DNA of 64,000 bases from an uncultured Alistipes sp. (GTDB taxonomy: Bacteria > Bacteroidota > Bacteroidia > Bacteroidales > Rikenellaceae), in the NCBI GenBank assembly GCA_944322005.1, contig CALUNL010000005.1:62001-126000 (forward strand), given 5' to 3'. Positions 26,877 through 36,540 of this stretch are shown piece after piece (positions within the stretch are counted from its first letter, which is position 1; the number at the start of each line of letters is the position of its first letter). The translations under genes were made by a program, and so were the position numbers. The notes beneath the pieces are model-generated. The model worked only from the letters and a program-made list of their open reading frames with translations, was not told where the DNA came from and made no database searches.

Positions 26877-27620
26877 ATGAACTTTACATTGAAGATATGG
26901 CGTCAGAAAGACGCCAAGTCGAAGGGAGCGTTCAAGGAGTACCATGTCAAGGACATCTCCCCTGACACTTCTTTCCTCGAGATGTTGGATATTCTGAACA
27001 ACGACCTCGTTCATGCGGGAGAGGAGCCGGTGGCATTCGACCACGACTGCCGCGAGGGTATCTGCGGAATGTGCTCGCTCCACATCAACGGTCATGCGCA
27101 CGGTCCGGAGCAGGGTGTTACTACCTGTCAGATATACATGCGCCAGTTCAAGGACGGCCAGACCATCGTTGTCGAGCCGTGGCGTTCGGCAGCATTCCCG
27201 GTAATCAAGGACCTCGTTGTCAACCGTTCGGCCTACGACCAGATTCTGCAGGCCGGAGGCTACATCTCCGTACGTACCAACTCCGTGCCTGACGGCAACG
27301 CCATTCCTATCTCCAAGGCCGATGCCGACGAGTCGATGGATGCCGCCGCTTGCGTGGGATGCGGAGCCTGCGCCGCAACCTGCAAGAACGGTTCGGCCAT
27401 GCTCTTCGTTGCTGCCCGCGTTTCGTCGCTCGCCAAACTGCCGCAGGGCAGGGTAGAGGGCGCACGCCGTGCAAAGGCGATGGTTGCCAAGATGGACGAG
27501 CTCGGATTCGGAAACTGCACCAATACCGGCGCATGCCAGGCAGAGTGCCCGAAATCCATCAGCATAGCCCATATCGCACGCCTGAACCGCGAGTTCCTGA
27601 GTGCGAAGTTCGAAGATTAG
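26877..27620 (+). CDS. frdB: Fumarate reductase / succinate dehydrogenase iron-sulfur subunit
   Basis: 247 residues. The plant-ferredoxin-like [2Fe-2S] site is CREGICGMC...C (from residue 58); the [4Fe-4S]/[3Fe-4S] sites are [11 protein letters not shown] (from about 159) and [12 protein letters not shown] (from about 214). It passes electrons between FrdC quinone/haem and FrdA flavin. Third gene of the operon, 33 bases after frdA, and followed by a hairpin. Confidence 0.97.
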   Translation: MNFTLKIWRQKDAKSKGAFKEYHVKDISPDTSFLEMLDILNNDLVHAGEEPVAFDHDCREGICGMCSLHINGHAHGPEQGVTTCQIYMRQFKDGQTIVVEPWRSAAFPVIKDLVVNRSAYDQILQAGGYISVRTNSVPDGNAIPISKADADESMDAAACVGCGACAATCKNGSAMLFVAARVSSLAKLPQGRVEGARRAKAMVAKMDELGFGNCTNTGACQAECPKSISIAHIARLNREFLSAKFED

Positions 27621-27630
27621 AACTTTTTCG

Positions 27631-27660
27631 GGTGGAGGCTGCCTGACCGCAGCCTCCATC
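27631..27660 (+). terminator. Hairpin after frdB
   Basis: GGTGGAGGCTGC (27631-27642) pairs with GCAGCCTCCATC (27649-27660), one G-T pair. No T-tract follows on the plus strand, so termination may be partial. Confidence 0.55.
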
Positions 27661-27715
27661 ACAAACGCAGCGGTCGATACGCTGCAACCCGTATATACCT
27701 AAAACCCCGATAATC

Positions 27716-30598
27716 GTGAAAACGATACGTATCGCGGCTCTTCTGTTTACGGCACTTGCAATGAGTGCCGTGGTTTCTTATGCACAGCAGTCTCCGTATG
27801 TTTACGGCCGCCTTGTGGATTCCGAATCCTTGGAGGGAGTGGTCGGAGCGGTGTTTGAAGTGACTGAGACGCACGGTTCGGCGGAGAAGCGGTACCAGAC
27901 ATCGGAATACGGCGGCAATTTCCGCATACCGGTCCGGGACGGGGTCGACTATTCGTGCAAGATCACATATGTCGGCTACGAAGAGAGAACCATCGACTTC
28001 CGGGGCAGTTATGTGCCGAAGAATCTCGGCACGCTGGAGATGAAACCTTCGACCATAGGCATAGACGCCGTCGTGAAGGAGGTCGTGTCGACGCGAACGG
28101 TTATGCTGGGCGATACGCTTCGCTACAATGCCGACGCCTTCAAGGTGGCCACGGATGCCGAAGTGGAGGCGCTGTTGCGCAAGATGCCCGGAATAACCAT
28201 ATCGGAGGGCAGGATAGAGGCGCATGGCGAGGAGGTCAGGCAGATATATGTGGACGGTGTCGAGTTTTTCGGAGGCAACATCCAGAACGTACTGCAGACC
28301 ATTCCTGCACAGGCCGTCGAACATATAGAGGTATACAACCGTTTGAGCGAGGCGGCGCAGATAACGGGCGTCGATGACGGCGAGGGCGGCAAGGTCATCA
28401 ACATTGTGACGCGGCAGAGCCTTTCGCACAGCAGTTTCGGAAAGGTCCATGCCGGCTACGGCTATGAGCCGACGGCATCGCCCCGTATCTCGCCGAAGCA
28501 CAAGTATACGGCCGGCGGTTCGGTCAATATCTTCAACGGTGACGCCCGGGTCACGCTGATGGGACTTGTGAACAACCTCAACAAGCAGAACCTTTCGGAC
28601 GAGGGTATGTCCGTGAGCGACAAGGCCAACAACTCCAACGCTTCAAGACAGTTTTCCGTCAATTCGCAGGCCGGTGTCGCCTCGGCCGAGATATTCGCCC
28701 TCAACTATTCGGACCGCTGGGGACGCCGCAAAAGGGCTCGCTTCGACGGAAACATCTTCTATAACCATCTCAACGCAAGGAACGAGTTTACGATAGACCG
28801 CTGGTACGATGCCCCGGCCAAGTGCGATACGGCGCACTATGACCGGTTCGCCAATCCGAACAACCACACCCTGAAGTTCCGCGGGCGTCTGGAGTGGAAG
28901 GTGGCCAAACGGCAGAAGCTCATATTCATCCCGTCGGTGACATATACCGACAATTCGTCGCTCAACTCCGTGGCCGAGACGAGCCTGCGCTGGGGAGAAT
29001 CGGGCTACCGCTGGATGCCGAGCGGAAATGAAGGCCGCAGCCGCTACTACAATGTTGGCGCATATGCCCAATACTCCTACAAGTTCCTCAAGACGGGCCG
29101 GCTCTTCATCCTTGTGGCAAGCGTTTCGGCTTCGGACAGCGATGCCGACCGCAACTACTACTCCAACGGCGGAAAGACGAGCCAGGAGAGCCCCGACCTT
29201 GCAACGATCGACTACACCTATTCGCGCAAGCTCACCGAGACGCGCACGACCAACATCCGCGTACAGCCGACGTTCCGCGAGCGCATAGGCCGCTACTGCA
29301 ACCTGAATGTAACGTACCGCCTGCAATGCCAGCTTCGTTCGCGCGACCTCATGTCGTATAACACGGGCGAGGATTACGTCATAGGTGATGGGGAGGTCAA
29401 CCCTCTGACCTCGTCATCGGCCGATGGCATGTACCTCTACCATCAGGCCGGAGTCGGATTCCGGTACGGCAAACAGCGGAACTGGTTCTCGGTGAATGTA
29501 TCGTATCAGAATTCGCAGCTTTCGAACCGCGACCTGTGGAGCGGTGAGTCCGATTTCAGGTCGTTCCACCATCCGGTGTACAACGCGACGCTGCAGTGGT
29601 CGTTCGATGCGAGCAATACACTGCGCGTGAGTTGCAACTCGGAGGTGAAGGCACCGTCGCTGTGGACGATGCTCGACATCTACAATGTCTCCAACTCGCA
29701 ATACATATCCCGCGGAAACCCCGATCTGCGCCCATTCTGCCAGCACAATTTCTTCGCCCGCTACACGAACATCTCGGCGGAGAAGGGGACTACCTTCATG
29801 CTCATGCTCAAGGCGCAGCATACGGCCGACTACATAGGTACCGACATCACCTATTCGCCCGGACCGATAGAGATAGGGGGCAAGCGGTACAATCCGATAC
29901 AGCTGACGCGACCGGTCAACCTCGGCGGCAACTGGTCGTATGACGGCCGTGCGAGCATAGGGTTTCCGATAGGTTTCTTGAGTTCCAACCTCAACATCTC
30001 GCTCGGGTCGCGGTATTCGCTGATTCCGGTCATAGTCAATTCCGAATATGACAGGATGAAGAACCTCTCGGCCTACTCCCATGTGGTGCTCGGCAGCAAC
30101 ATATCCGAGAATGTGGACTTCACCATCGACTGGCGCGGTTCGTACAGTGTCAACAAAAGTTCGCTGGCTGTCCTTGACAACGACTACTTCACGCATTGCG
30201 CATCGGCGAAACTGAAGGTGGTGCTGCCGCTTGGCTTCACAATCGAAACCGATGCGGCTTTTACACAATATATCGGATTCACGAACGGATACGACGACAA
30301 CTTCACGATGTGGAACCTTTCCGTCGGCAAGAAGGTGTTACGGCGGTTGGGGGAGGTGCAGTTGTGTGTAAACGACATACTCAACGTCAATACCTCGTTC
30401 AGCCGCTACGTGTGGGCCGGGTATTCGCAGGTGAGGTACAATTCGGTGCCGGGTCGCTGCTTCCTTGTGAAGTTCACGTACAACCTGCGCAACTTCTCCG
30501 GCGGAACCCGCCGCATGGAGAAGATAAGGAAATCCTCCGGGGTGCGTACCAACGACTTCGAGCGTGTGAAGCGCATGCTTGACGGTCTCCGGTTTTGA
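27716..30598 (+). CDS. TonB-dependent receptor-like outer-membrane protein
   Basis: 960 residues. The only plausible start is GTG 27716, because a signal peptide (KTIRIAALLFTALAMSAVVSYAQ) follows at once. A carboxypeptidase-regulatory-like domain lies at about 25-115, a plug-like domain at about 120-230 (LLRKMPGITISEGRIEAHGEEV, VDGVEFFGG, VKVINIVTR-type end), then a barrel of aromatic-rich strands to about 930. The last 30 residues are basic and polar rather than ending on the usual aromatic strand. No SusD-like gene is adjacent, so this is not a classic glycan locus. Cargo unknown. Confidence 0.85.
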   Translation: MKTIRIAALLFTALAMSAVVSYAQQSPYVYGRLVDSESLEGVVGAVFEVTETHGSAEKRYQTSEYGGNFRIPVRDGVDYSCKITYVGYEERTIDFRGSYVPKNLGTLEMKPSTIGIDAVVKEVVSTRTVMLGDTLRYNADAFKVATDAEVEALLRKMPGITISEGRIEAHGEEVRQIYVDGVEFFGGNIQNVLQTIPAQAVEHIEVYNRLSEAAQITGVDDGEGGKVINIVTRQSLSHSSFGKVHAGYGYEPTASPRISPKHKYTAGGSVNIFNGDARVTLMGLVNNLNKQNLSDEGMSVSDKANNSNASRQFSVNSQAGVASAEIFALNYSDRWGRRKRARFDGNIFYNHLNARNEFTIDRWYDAPAKCDTAHYDRFANPNNHTLKFRGRLEWKVAKRQKLIFIPSVTYTDNSSLNSVAETSLRWGESGYRWMPSGNEGRSRYYNVGAYAQYSYKFLKTGRLFILVASVSASDSDADRNYYSNGGKTSQESPDLATIDYTYSRKLTETRTTNIRVQPTFRERIGRYCNLNVTYRLQCQLRSRDLMSYNTGEDYVIGDGEVNPLTSSSADGMYLYHQAGVGFRYGKQRNWFSVNVSYQNSQLSNRDLWSGESDFRSFHHPVYNATLQWSFDASNTLRVSCNSEVKAPSLWTMLDIYNVSNSQYISRGNPDLRPFCQHNFFARYTNISAEKGTTFMLMLKAQHTADYIGTDITYSPGPIEIGGKRYNPIQLTRPVNLGGNWSYDGRASIGFPIGFLSSNLNISLGSRYSLIPVIVNSEYDRMKNLSAYSHVVLGSNISENVDFTIDWRGSYSVNKSSLAVLDNDYFTHCASAKLKVVLPLGFTIETDAAFTQYIGFTNGYDDNFTMWNLSVGKKVLRRLGEVQLCVNDILNVNTSFSRYVWAGYSQVRYNSVPGRCFLVKFTYNLRNFSGGTRRMEKIRKSSGVRTNDFERVKRMLDGLRF

Positions 30599-30618
30599 AC
30601 TCCGGAAGGATGGGAATA

Positions 30619-30653
30619 AAAATGCGGCGGACACAGACTGTCCGCCGCATTTT
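30619..30653. terminator. Bidirectional terminator between convergent genes
   Basis: A perfect 15-bp stem (30619-30633 with 30639-30653) around a 5-base loop, with As on one side and Ts on the other, so it can serve both the receptor gene and the leftward DUF5723 operon. Confidence 0.9.
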
Positions 30654-30676
30654 CACTCATGTATTGCTGCCGGTAT

Positions 30677-32095
30677 TTACAAGGTGCCGTACCAGGAGAG
30701 ATCGCCGTTGTTCTCTGCCTTTTTGTCCCTTGCCTTCAGCGCACCGGCCTTGCCGAAGTTGAAGCCGAGACCGAAGTATACATTCACGGACTTCATTGCG
30801 CGCGGGATAGGGATATTCCTGTATTTCGCAAAGTTCAGGTCTATGTAGTCGGCTCCGACGAAGAGGTTGAATCCAGCAGGGTGGATGTTGAGAGCCGTAC
30901 CGAAGACTCCCGGACGGTTGCGTCCGAGGAAGGTGTGGCTCAGCGTCCATGTGAACCACTTGCCGGCCCTGAAGTTGGCCGAAGCAGTCAGCTCGGAGTA
31001 GGTGAACGACTGGCAGAACTTGGTGTGCGAGAGCAGTCCGAACGCAATGTGCCCGCGCAGGATATTGTACTCGGCGCCTATGTTGAGCGAGCAGTTGAGC
31101 CGTTTTGCGTAACTGTTTCCCGGCTCCACGAGCAAACCTTTGAATTCGTTGGCTGTCACCGTCTCGTTCGTGTCGAGATTCATTCCGCGGTACGAGAAGT
31201 TGCCGTTTATCTCCGCCCTTGCCGTGCCTCCGTTGTTCCAGTAGATGAATCCGAGGTCGGTTACGGCTCCCGAGAGTTTGAGGTGGTCGTTGAGCAGGCG
31301 TACCTCGACTCCGAGGTCGATGGCGGCTCCGCCGCTCTTGATGTTCTTCAGTATACGGTTGATGTCGTTGGTGAAGAGGTTGAAATCGTCGATAGGCCCG
31401 GTGGTATAGCTGTTGTCTATCATCGGCGCGGTGGCGCGCAGCATGCCGGACATGCTGGCGGAGACTTCATCTCCTGCGACCTTGACGTTTATGTTGTCGA
31501 TGTTGCCCGAAGCCTCACCTATTCCCAACAGCCCCTTTACGCGGAAGCCGATGGTTATGTTCTTCGTCACCGGAAGTGCGAATCCGACGAAGAGTTCCGT
31601 ATATGCCGTGGCATCCACATGGGTGTCGGAGAGGTCATATACGCCGCTGTCCATCGATTTGAGAATGGAGAACAGCTCCTTCGGAAGCGTTATCTCGGCC
31701 TGTGCCCGCAGGTTCATGCCCGCATTCCAGAACAGCGTCTTTTTCCTGTTGTAGGCGCCGAATCCCACCAGCTGCACATCCGTCCCGAAATCCATCTTGT
31801 TTACGTTCGGTATACGTTTGAGGAATGTGTCGGCATCGACGCTGTTGTGCATGAAGGTAACTACCTGGCCGTTGTTCTTGTAGAGGAAATTGTCCACCGA
31901 CAGGAAGTTGCTCTGCATGGAGACCTTGATGCCTCCCAGCGCCGGCATGCTGAAATATCCGCGTGTCGGGGCCAGCGCAGGGTTGAGGTCGGTGCGGAAA
32001 TACGACCCCTCCATGAAATACGATGTCTTGAGTTGCGCCGACGCGGCGGAACATATGCCGAATGTGGCTATGATGAGTATTATGCAACGTTTCAT
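30677..32095 (-). CDS. DUF5723-like outer-membrane protein
   Basis: 472 residues with signal peptide (MKRCIILIIATFGICSAASAQ). The early NPALAPTRGYFSMPALGGIKVSMQSNFL segment and later long antiparallel strands are typical of the DUF5723 barrel-like family. The C-terminus is a short charged tail (KARDKKAENNGDLSWYGTL). The start lies one base after the stop of the large lipoprotein gene (32097), so the two are a tightly coupled operon and likely act together on the cell surface. Function unknown. Confidence 0.8.
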   Translation of the reverse strand: MKRCIILIIATFGICSAASAQLKTSYFMEGSYFRTDLNPALAPTRGYFSMPALGGIKVSMQSNFLSVDNFLYKNNGQVVTFMHNSVDADTFLKRIPNVNKMDFGTDVQLVGFGAYNRKKTLFWNAGMNLRAQAEITLPKELFSILKSMDSGVYDLSDTHVDATAYTELFVGFALPVTKNITIGFRVKGLLGIGEASGNIDNINVKVAGDEVSASMSGMLRATAPMIDNSYTTGPIDDFNLFTNDINRILKNIKSGGAAIDLGVEVRLLNDHLKLSGAVTDLGFIYWNNGGTARAEINGNFSYRGMNLDTNETVTANEFKGLLVEPGNSYAKRLNCSLNIGAEYNILRGHIAFGLLSHTKFCQSFTYSELTASANFRAGKWFTWTLSHTFLGRNRPGVFGTALNIHPAGFNLFVGADYIDLNFAKYRNIPIPRAMKSVNVYFGLGFNFGKAGALKARDKKAENNGDLSWYGTL

Positions 32096-32096
32096 A

Positions 32097-34451
32097 TTAC
32101 TTCTTGTTTGGGCCGATTAAATCATTTATGTCCAGAGTAATGCCTCCCGGAACGCTTATCGAGAGCCGGGCCGCAAGCGACTGCCCTTCGTTGAGCTGCG
32201 AATTCGGTCTCGAACTTGTCATTTTCAATGTCAGGCCTATGCCGTCTATCGATTGCAGAACGTCGGTATTCATCGTTCCGTTCGGGTTGCTGATTCCTAT
32301 CGCAACCGTACTTGTGCGCGGCGCTCCGTCTTCCGAACCGTATACGGTGCCGTTGCCGTCGAGGACCTCTGCCTTTACGGTCGACGGCTGTCCGTCCATG
32401 TCGTAGAATTGCAGGTCAACGCTCAGGTCGAAAGGCGTGGAGTTGTCAACCTCGACGAAGAACTTTATCTCGTCAACGGAGACGTTGTAGCCCGAAAGCT
32501 CCGAGAATACTGATTCGTGGAGTCCCTCCAGAATCTCCGAGTAATTTATGTCGAGTCCGTCTCCGAAATCGAGCGGTATGTCGACATTGTAGTCATATGT
32601 TACGTCGTACGTATCTGCTGCATATATGGTCTGTATCTTCGAAGGGTCGGTTGCGGCCTCGAACTCTACGGAGATGCTCTCCGGGAAGCTGCCGCGGAAC
32701 AGACGCGAGAGATCGCACTCCTTGAATACGGTCGTCACGCCAGGTTCGCTCTCCGACGGTTCGTTCTCCGCTATGACGATTCGTGTCAATCCCGGCTCGA
32801 GCCTGCCCTGCGCATACTCTGCCGCAACGATGGTCATGCCGTCTATCTCTATTGTGTTCTCCGTCTGCGGTGCACCGTCGCGCTCCGGAACAAGGCGCAG
32901 GGATGCATCTATCGGAATGCTTATGGAGTTGGATATGTTGACGGTGATTACCGGCGATACGTCCAGATTGGTGATGTCGATGTCGTAGTCGGATATCGAA
33001 CCTATAGATATCGTCGACTGGTTGCTCGACGTGTAGGAGGTCTTGCCTTCGATGCTCTCTACCGTTGCGGTCATCGGGCGTATGCCGACAGTGATGTTGC
33101 CGGAACCGGTATTGTCGAGCTCCGATGCCTTGATCTCAGTACCCTCCGGTATGTCGCTTACGGAGACGGTTGCATTGATGCCTATGTTCAGCCTTCCGTT
33201 GTCCGGAACAAGCCCCTCGCTGCCGAAATCTGCGGATACGACATCGAGTATCACGCCCTTGATGAATGCCGTCATTGGTGCGGTGACGCGGTGGGTCTCG
33301 GCATTGTAGTATCCGTCGGCATCAGGCGAGAACTCGAAATAGGCCGGCATGTCGGCCGTAACGGTTATCAGGTCCGATATGTTATTGCCGAGCCACTCCA
33401 GTCCGTCGACGAACACAACCATCGATGTCGATGTGAACGATATCCGGTTGATGCTTGCAACCTCATCCGGAATGTTGTCCAGCGATATGTCCGAATCAAT
33501 CGTGTTCTCGGAGTTTGCGACCGATATGGCGTTGGTGACTATGTCTGCGTCCTTATACTCGATAACTCCCGTGAAATCCAGCGTCGGGGTATCGGCCGGG
33601 TCGAAACTTATGCCGCCTTCCGCCTGAATCTGGTAGGATACCTCGTACGGCATGGATTCGTTCAGCGATATTTCGTTGTTCACTATTTCGCTGTCCGAAG
33701 TGTCGATGCTCTCTACGTAGCAGGATATGCGGCATGAACCGCCAGTAACCTGTCGTGTGACAGACAGTGTCCCGCTTACGGCTTTTCCGAGGCTGTCGCG
33801 CATGATGCACTTTTCCGGGATCTGGATTGTAACATTGAGCGTTCCGGATTTGTTTATCGGTGCGAGTCCGTTGAGGTCGAAATCCATGTCGATGCGGGAA
33901 CCGAGCTCGGTGTCGCCGAAATATACGCGGTTTACCCTCTTTACCTCTTTCGGTACCGAGGTTTTGAAGTCGTAGTCGAGAACTCCGGCTTTGGATATCT
34001 CTGTGGAGATGTCGGAAGGCAGTATGCCTCCCGATGGGGATAATTCATCCGGCAGTGTGAGCTCCTCTATTTTGCCCAATGTGTAAGCGGTGCCGGTAAG
34101 TACGAGACTCGGATAATCGATATCCCATGAAGAGGAGCTCCCCTGAATCTCGTGTACGGAGCTGAATCCACCCAAAGAGAGGGATTCGCTGTCAGAGAAT
34201 GAGAGGGAGTAGTCTCCGTTCTGGTCGGTGGTAAGTCCATCGACATCCTCTCCGATAAGGTCTCCGATTGTCTTTTCCGGAAGGAATCCGAGAGGAAAGG
34301 TCGCATTGCCCTCGCCGATTGTTATCTCGCCGGAGATGTTGTCGAGCTGGAAATCGTTGTCCACACAAGACCATCCCAGAAGAGATACGCATGCGAGAAG
34401 AGTACATGCAACCCTGAAAGATGATTTTTTGCAGTCGTAGAAATACTTCAT
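32097..34451 (-). CDS. Large lipoprotein with repeated beta modules, unknown function
   Basis: 784 residues. A signal peptide ends in LLGWSC, giving a likely lipidated Cys29. The mature protein is acidic, poor in Cys, and built of repeated beta segments such as ISGEITIGEGNATFPLGF, GNITVGIRPMTATVESI and FVDGLEWLGNNISDLITV, which suggests several stacked Ig-like or DUF-type domains. No catalytic motif is visible. Its promoter lies at 34592-34561 on the minus strand. It is followed with a one-base gap by the DUF5723 gene. Confidence 0.75.
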   Translation of the reverse strand: MKYFYDCKKSSFRVACTLLACVSLLGWSCVDNDFQLDNISGEITIGEGNATFPLGFLPEKTIGDLIGEDVDGLTTDQNGDYSLSFSDSESLSLGGFSSVHEIQGSSSSWDIDYPSLVLTGTAYTLGKIEELTLPDELSPSGGILPSDISTEISKAGVLDYDFKTSVPKEVKRVNRVYFGDTELGSRIDMDFDLNGLAPINKSGTLNVTIQIPEKCIMRDSLGKAVSGTLSVTRQVTGGSCRISCYVESIDTSDSEIVNNEISLNESMPYEVSYQIQAEGGISFDPADTPTLDFTGVIEYKDADIVTNAISVANSENTIDSDISLDNIPDEVASINRISFTSTSMVVFVDGLEWLGNNISDLITVTADMPAYFEFSPDADGYYNAETHRVTAPMTAFIKGVILDVVSADFGSEGLVPDNGRLNIGINATVSVSDIPEGTEIKASELDNTGSGNITVGIRPMTATVESIEGKTSYTSSNQSTISIGSISDYDIDITNLDVSPVITVNISNSISIPIDASLRLVPERDGAPQTENTIEIDGMTIVAAEYAQGRLEPGLTRIVIAENEPSESEPGVTTVFKECDLSRLFRGSFPESISVEFEAATDPSKIQTIYAADTYDVTYDYNVDIPLDFGDGLDINYSEILEGLHESVFSELSGYNVSVDEIKFFVEVDNSTPFDLSVDLQFYDMDGQPSTVKAEVLDGNGTVYGSEDGAPRTSTVAIGISNPNGTMNTDVLQSIDGIGLTLKMTSSRPNSQLNEGQSLAARLSISVPGGITLDINDLIGPNKK

Positions 34452-34560
34452 GCTTTGGTCGGGTTTATTTTGTGATATGTTTAATGCGCTGCAGTCCAGG
34501 TGAATCGCAATCTGATTCGGTCAGATGTCCTGAATGTCTTAATATCTGTCCTTATCGCGA

Positions 34561-34592
34561 CAAAGATATGGCTATTTTTCTGAAAAATCAAA
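34561..34592 (-). promoter_or_regulatory. Promoter of the lipoprotein / DUF5723 operon
   Basis: On the minus strand TTTG (34592-34589), 20 nt, TATCTTTG (34568-34561). Predicted leader to the ATG at 34451 is about 100 nt. Confidence 0.65.
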
Positions 34593-34619
34593 ATCTTTCA
34601 TTATTAAATCAAAATATGG

Positions 34620-34627
34620 TATATTTG
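34620..34627 (+). promoter_or_regulatory. uvrC -7 element, near-leaderless
   Basis: TATATTTG fits TAnnTTTG; the -33 region is only TTTC-like. The ATG at 34634 begins 7 nt after the element, so the transcript would have almost no leader if this is the promoter. Confidence 0.5.
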
Positions 34628-34633
34628 CGTATC

Positions 34634-36457
34634 ATGTCCGACAAGAAGTCTGAAATATCGCTGAAGGAACAGGTCGCGAATCTTCCTCTTTTGCCCGGGT
34701 GCTATCTCTTTTCCAATGCCCGCGGGGAGGTGATATATGTCGGAAAGGCGAAGAACCTTCGCCGACGGGTCTCGTCGTATTTCCTGCAGAGCAGGGACCA
34801 CACACCGAAGGTGCGGGCAATGGTGCGCCACATAGCGTCGCTGCGCCATATCGTGGTCGACAGCGAGACCGATGCCCTGCTGCTCGAGAACTCGCTCATC
34901 AAGACTCTGCAGCCGCGATACAACATCCTGTTGAAGGATGACAAGACCTATCCGTGGATAGTCCTGCGCAATGAACCGTTCCCGAGAGTGATGTCGACGC
35001 GGCAGGTGGTGCGCGACGGCTCGCAGTATTTCGGGCCGTACGGCTCCGTCGCGGCGCAACATTCCGTGCTGGAGTTTCTGCGTGAGGCCGTGCCTCTGCG
35101 CACGTGCAAGCTGAACCTTTCGCCGGAGATGATTGCCCGCGGGCGCTATTCGCCGTGCCTGCAATACCATATCGGAAACTGCAAGGCCCCGTGTATCGGG
35201 GCACAGAGTCCCGAGGAGTACGGCGGGCTCGTCTCCATCGCCGTATCGGTGCTCAAGGGGGACGTGCGCCCCGTCCGCAAGTACCTCGAGGAGGAGATGG
35301 CGCGGGCGGCGGAGCAGCTGCGTTTCGAGACGGCGCAACGCTTCAAGGCGCGTCTGGAGGCTTTGGAGAAGTATTGCGGCCGTTCGGTGATCGTGAGTGC
35401 GAACATCGCGGACATGGACGTCTTCTCGCTTCTGGAGGACGGCGACGAGGCATATTGCAACTTCCTGCGCGTGCGTAACGGTTCGGTGGTGGCGGTGCAT
35501 ACCGTGCGCCTTACGGCCGGAGTTGATGCCGACGGGCGATCGATGCTCACGCTCGGAATACAGCATGTCGTGGAGAATATTGCCGGTGAACTGTCGGAGG
35601 AGGTGCTGGTACCGTTCCTGCCCCATACGGAGCTGCTCCCGAATGTGCGGTTCAAGGTGCCGAAGCGCGGGGAGAAGCACGAACTTCTGGAGTTTTCGCA
35701 GCGCAGCGCCCTGGCATTCCGTGCCGAGCAGCTCAAGAACCTCGAGATAAAGAATCCGGAACGCCATACCGAACGTCTTATGGAGTCGATGCGCCGCGAA
35801 CTACGGCTCGACAAGGCTCCGCGCCATATCGAATGTTTCGACAACTCCAACCTTCAGGGTACCTCTCCCGTGGCATCGTGCGTCGTTTTCCGTGACGGAC
35901 GCCCGTCGCGCAGCGAGTACCGCCACTTCAACGTCAAGACCGTCGTCGGCGCCGACGACTTCGCCTCGATGCGGGAGATTGTCGGCCGCCGCTACCGCAG
36001 GATGCTCGACGAGGGGGCCGAATTGCCGGACCTGATAGTCGTGGACGGCGGAAAGGGGCAGCTCTCGAGCGCCTATTCGGTGCTTTGCGAGTTGGGCATA
36101 GAAAAGAGGGTGCCGATAGTCGGACTCGCGAAGCGGCTGGAGGAGGTATACTACCCGGGCGACCCGATGCCGTATTATTTGAGCCGTACGGGCGAGCCGC
36201 TCAAGGTGATATGCCACATCAGGGATGAGGCGCACCGTTTCGGCATAACGTTCCACCGTCAGAAACGCAGCAATGCCTTCCTGCACAGCGAACTCGAATC
36301 CATCGGCGGAATAGGCGAGAAGAGCATATCGGCGCTTATGAAGAGGTTCCGTACGGTGAAGGCCGTGAAGGCCGCCGGTATCGACGAACTTGCCGAGGTT
36401 GTCGGCCGGGCGAAGGCCGCGAAACTCGTTGCGGCGTTCGGCAGGTCGGAACAATAG
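34634..36457 (+). CDS. uvrC: UvrABC excinuclease subunit C
   Basis: 607 residues. UvrC makes both incisions in nucleotide excision repair. N-terminal GIY-YIG domain: LPGCYLFSNARGEVIYVGKAKNLRRRVSSYF (about 16-46). A UVR motif region is at about 205-240 (RKYLEEEMARAAEQLRFETAQRFKARLEALEKY). The C-terminal RNase H-like endonuclease part contains ECFDNSNLQG and DLIVVDGGKGQL, then two HhH motifs at the end. Start: ATG 34634 (MSDKKSE) is preferred; an alternative ATG 34616 lies upstream of the -7 element. Confidence 0.95.
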   Translation: MSDKKSEISLKEQVANLPLLPGCYLFSNARGEVIYVGKAKNLRRRVSSYFLQSRDHTPKVRAMVRHIASLRHIVVDSETDALLLENSLIKTLQPRYNILLKDDKTYPWIVLRNEPFPRVMSTRQVVRDGSQYFGPYGSVAAQHSVLEFLREAVPLRTCKLNLSPEMIARGRYSPCLQYHIGNCKAPCIGAQSPEEYGGLVSIAVSVLKGDVRPVRKYLEEEMARAAEQLRFETAQRFKARLEALEKYCGRSVIVSANIADMDVFSLLEDGDEAYCNFLRVRNGSVVAVHTVRLTAGVDADGRSMLTLGIQHVVENIAGELSEEVLVPFLPHTELLPNVRFKVPKRGEKHELLEFSQRSALAFRAEQLKNLEIKNPERHTERLMESMRRELRLDKAPRHIECFDNSNLQGTSPVASCVVFRDGRPSRSEYRHFNVKTVVGADDFASMREIVGRRYRRMLDEGAELPDLIVVDGGKGQLSSAYSVLCELGIEKRVPIVGLAKRLEEVYYPGDPMPYYLSRTGEPLKVICHIRDEAHRFGITFHRQKRSNAFLHSELESIGGIGEKSISALMKRFRTVKAVKAAGIDELAEVVGRAKAAKLVAAFGRSEQ

Positions 36458-36466
36458 GAAAAACAA

Positions 36467-36501
36467 GTGCGTCCGGCATTCGCAGGACGCACAACTTTTT
36501 T
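36467..36501. terminator. Bidirectional terminator between uvrC and the C-GCAxxG-C-C gene
   Basis: GTGCGTCC (36467-36474) pairs with GGACGCAC (36485-36492); six Ts lie to the right and AAAAAC to the left, so it can serve both convergent genes. Confidence 0.85.
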
Positions 36502-36540
36502 ATACAGTTCTTATACGGTGGCGAAGTTAAGCCGCATCCG

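Noticed and set aside
27631..27660. A riboswitch or leader upstream of the TonB receptor gene
   Set aside because: The structure is a simple hairpin directly after frdB, better explained as a terminator.
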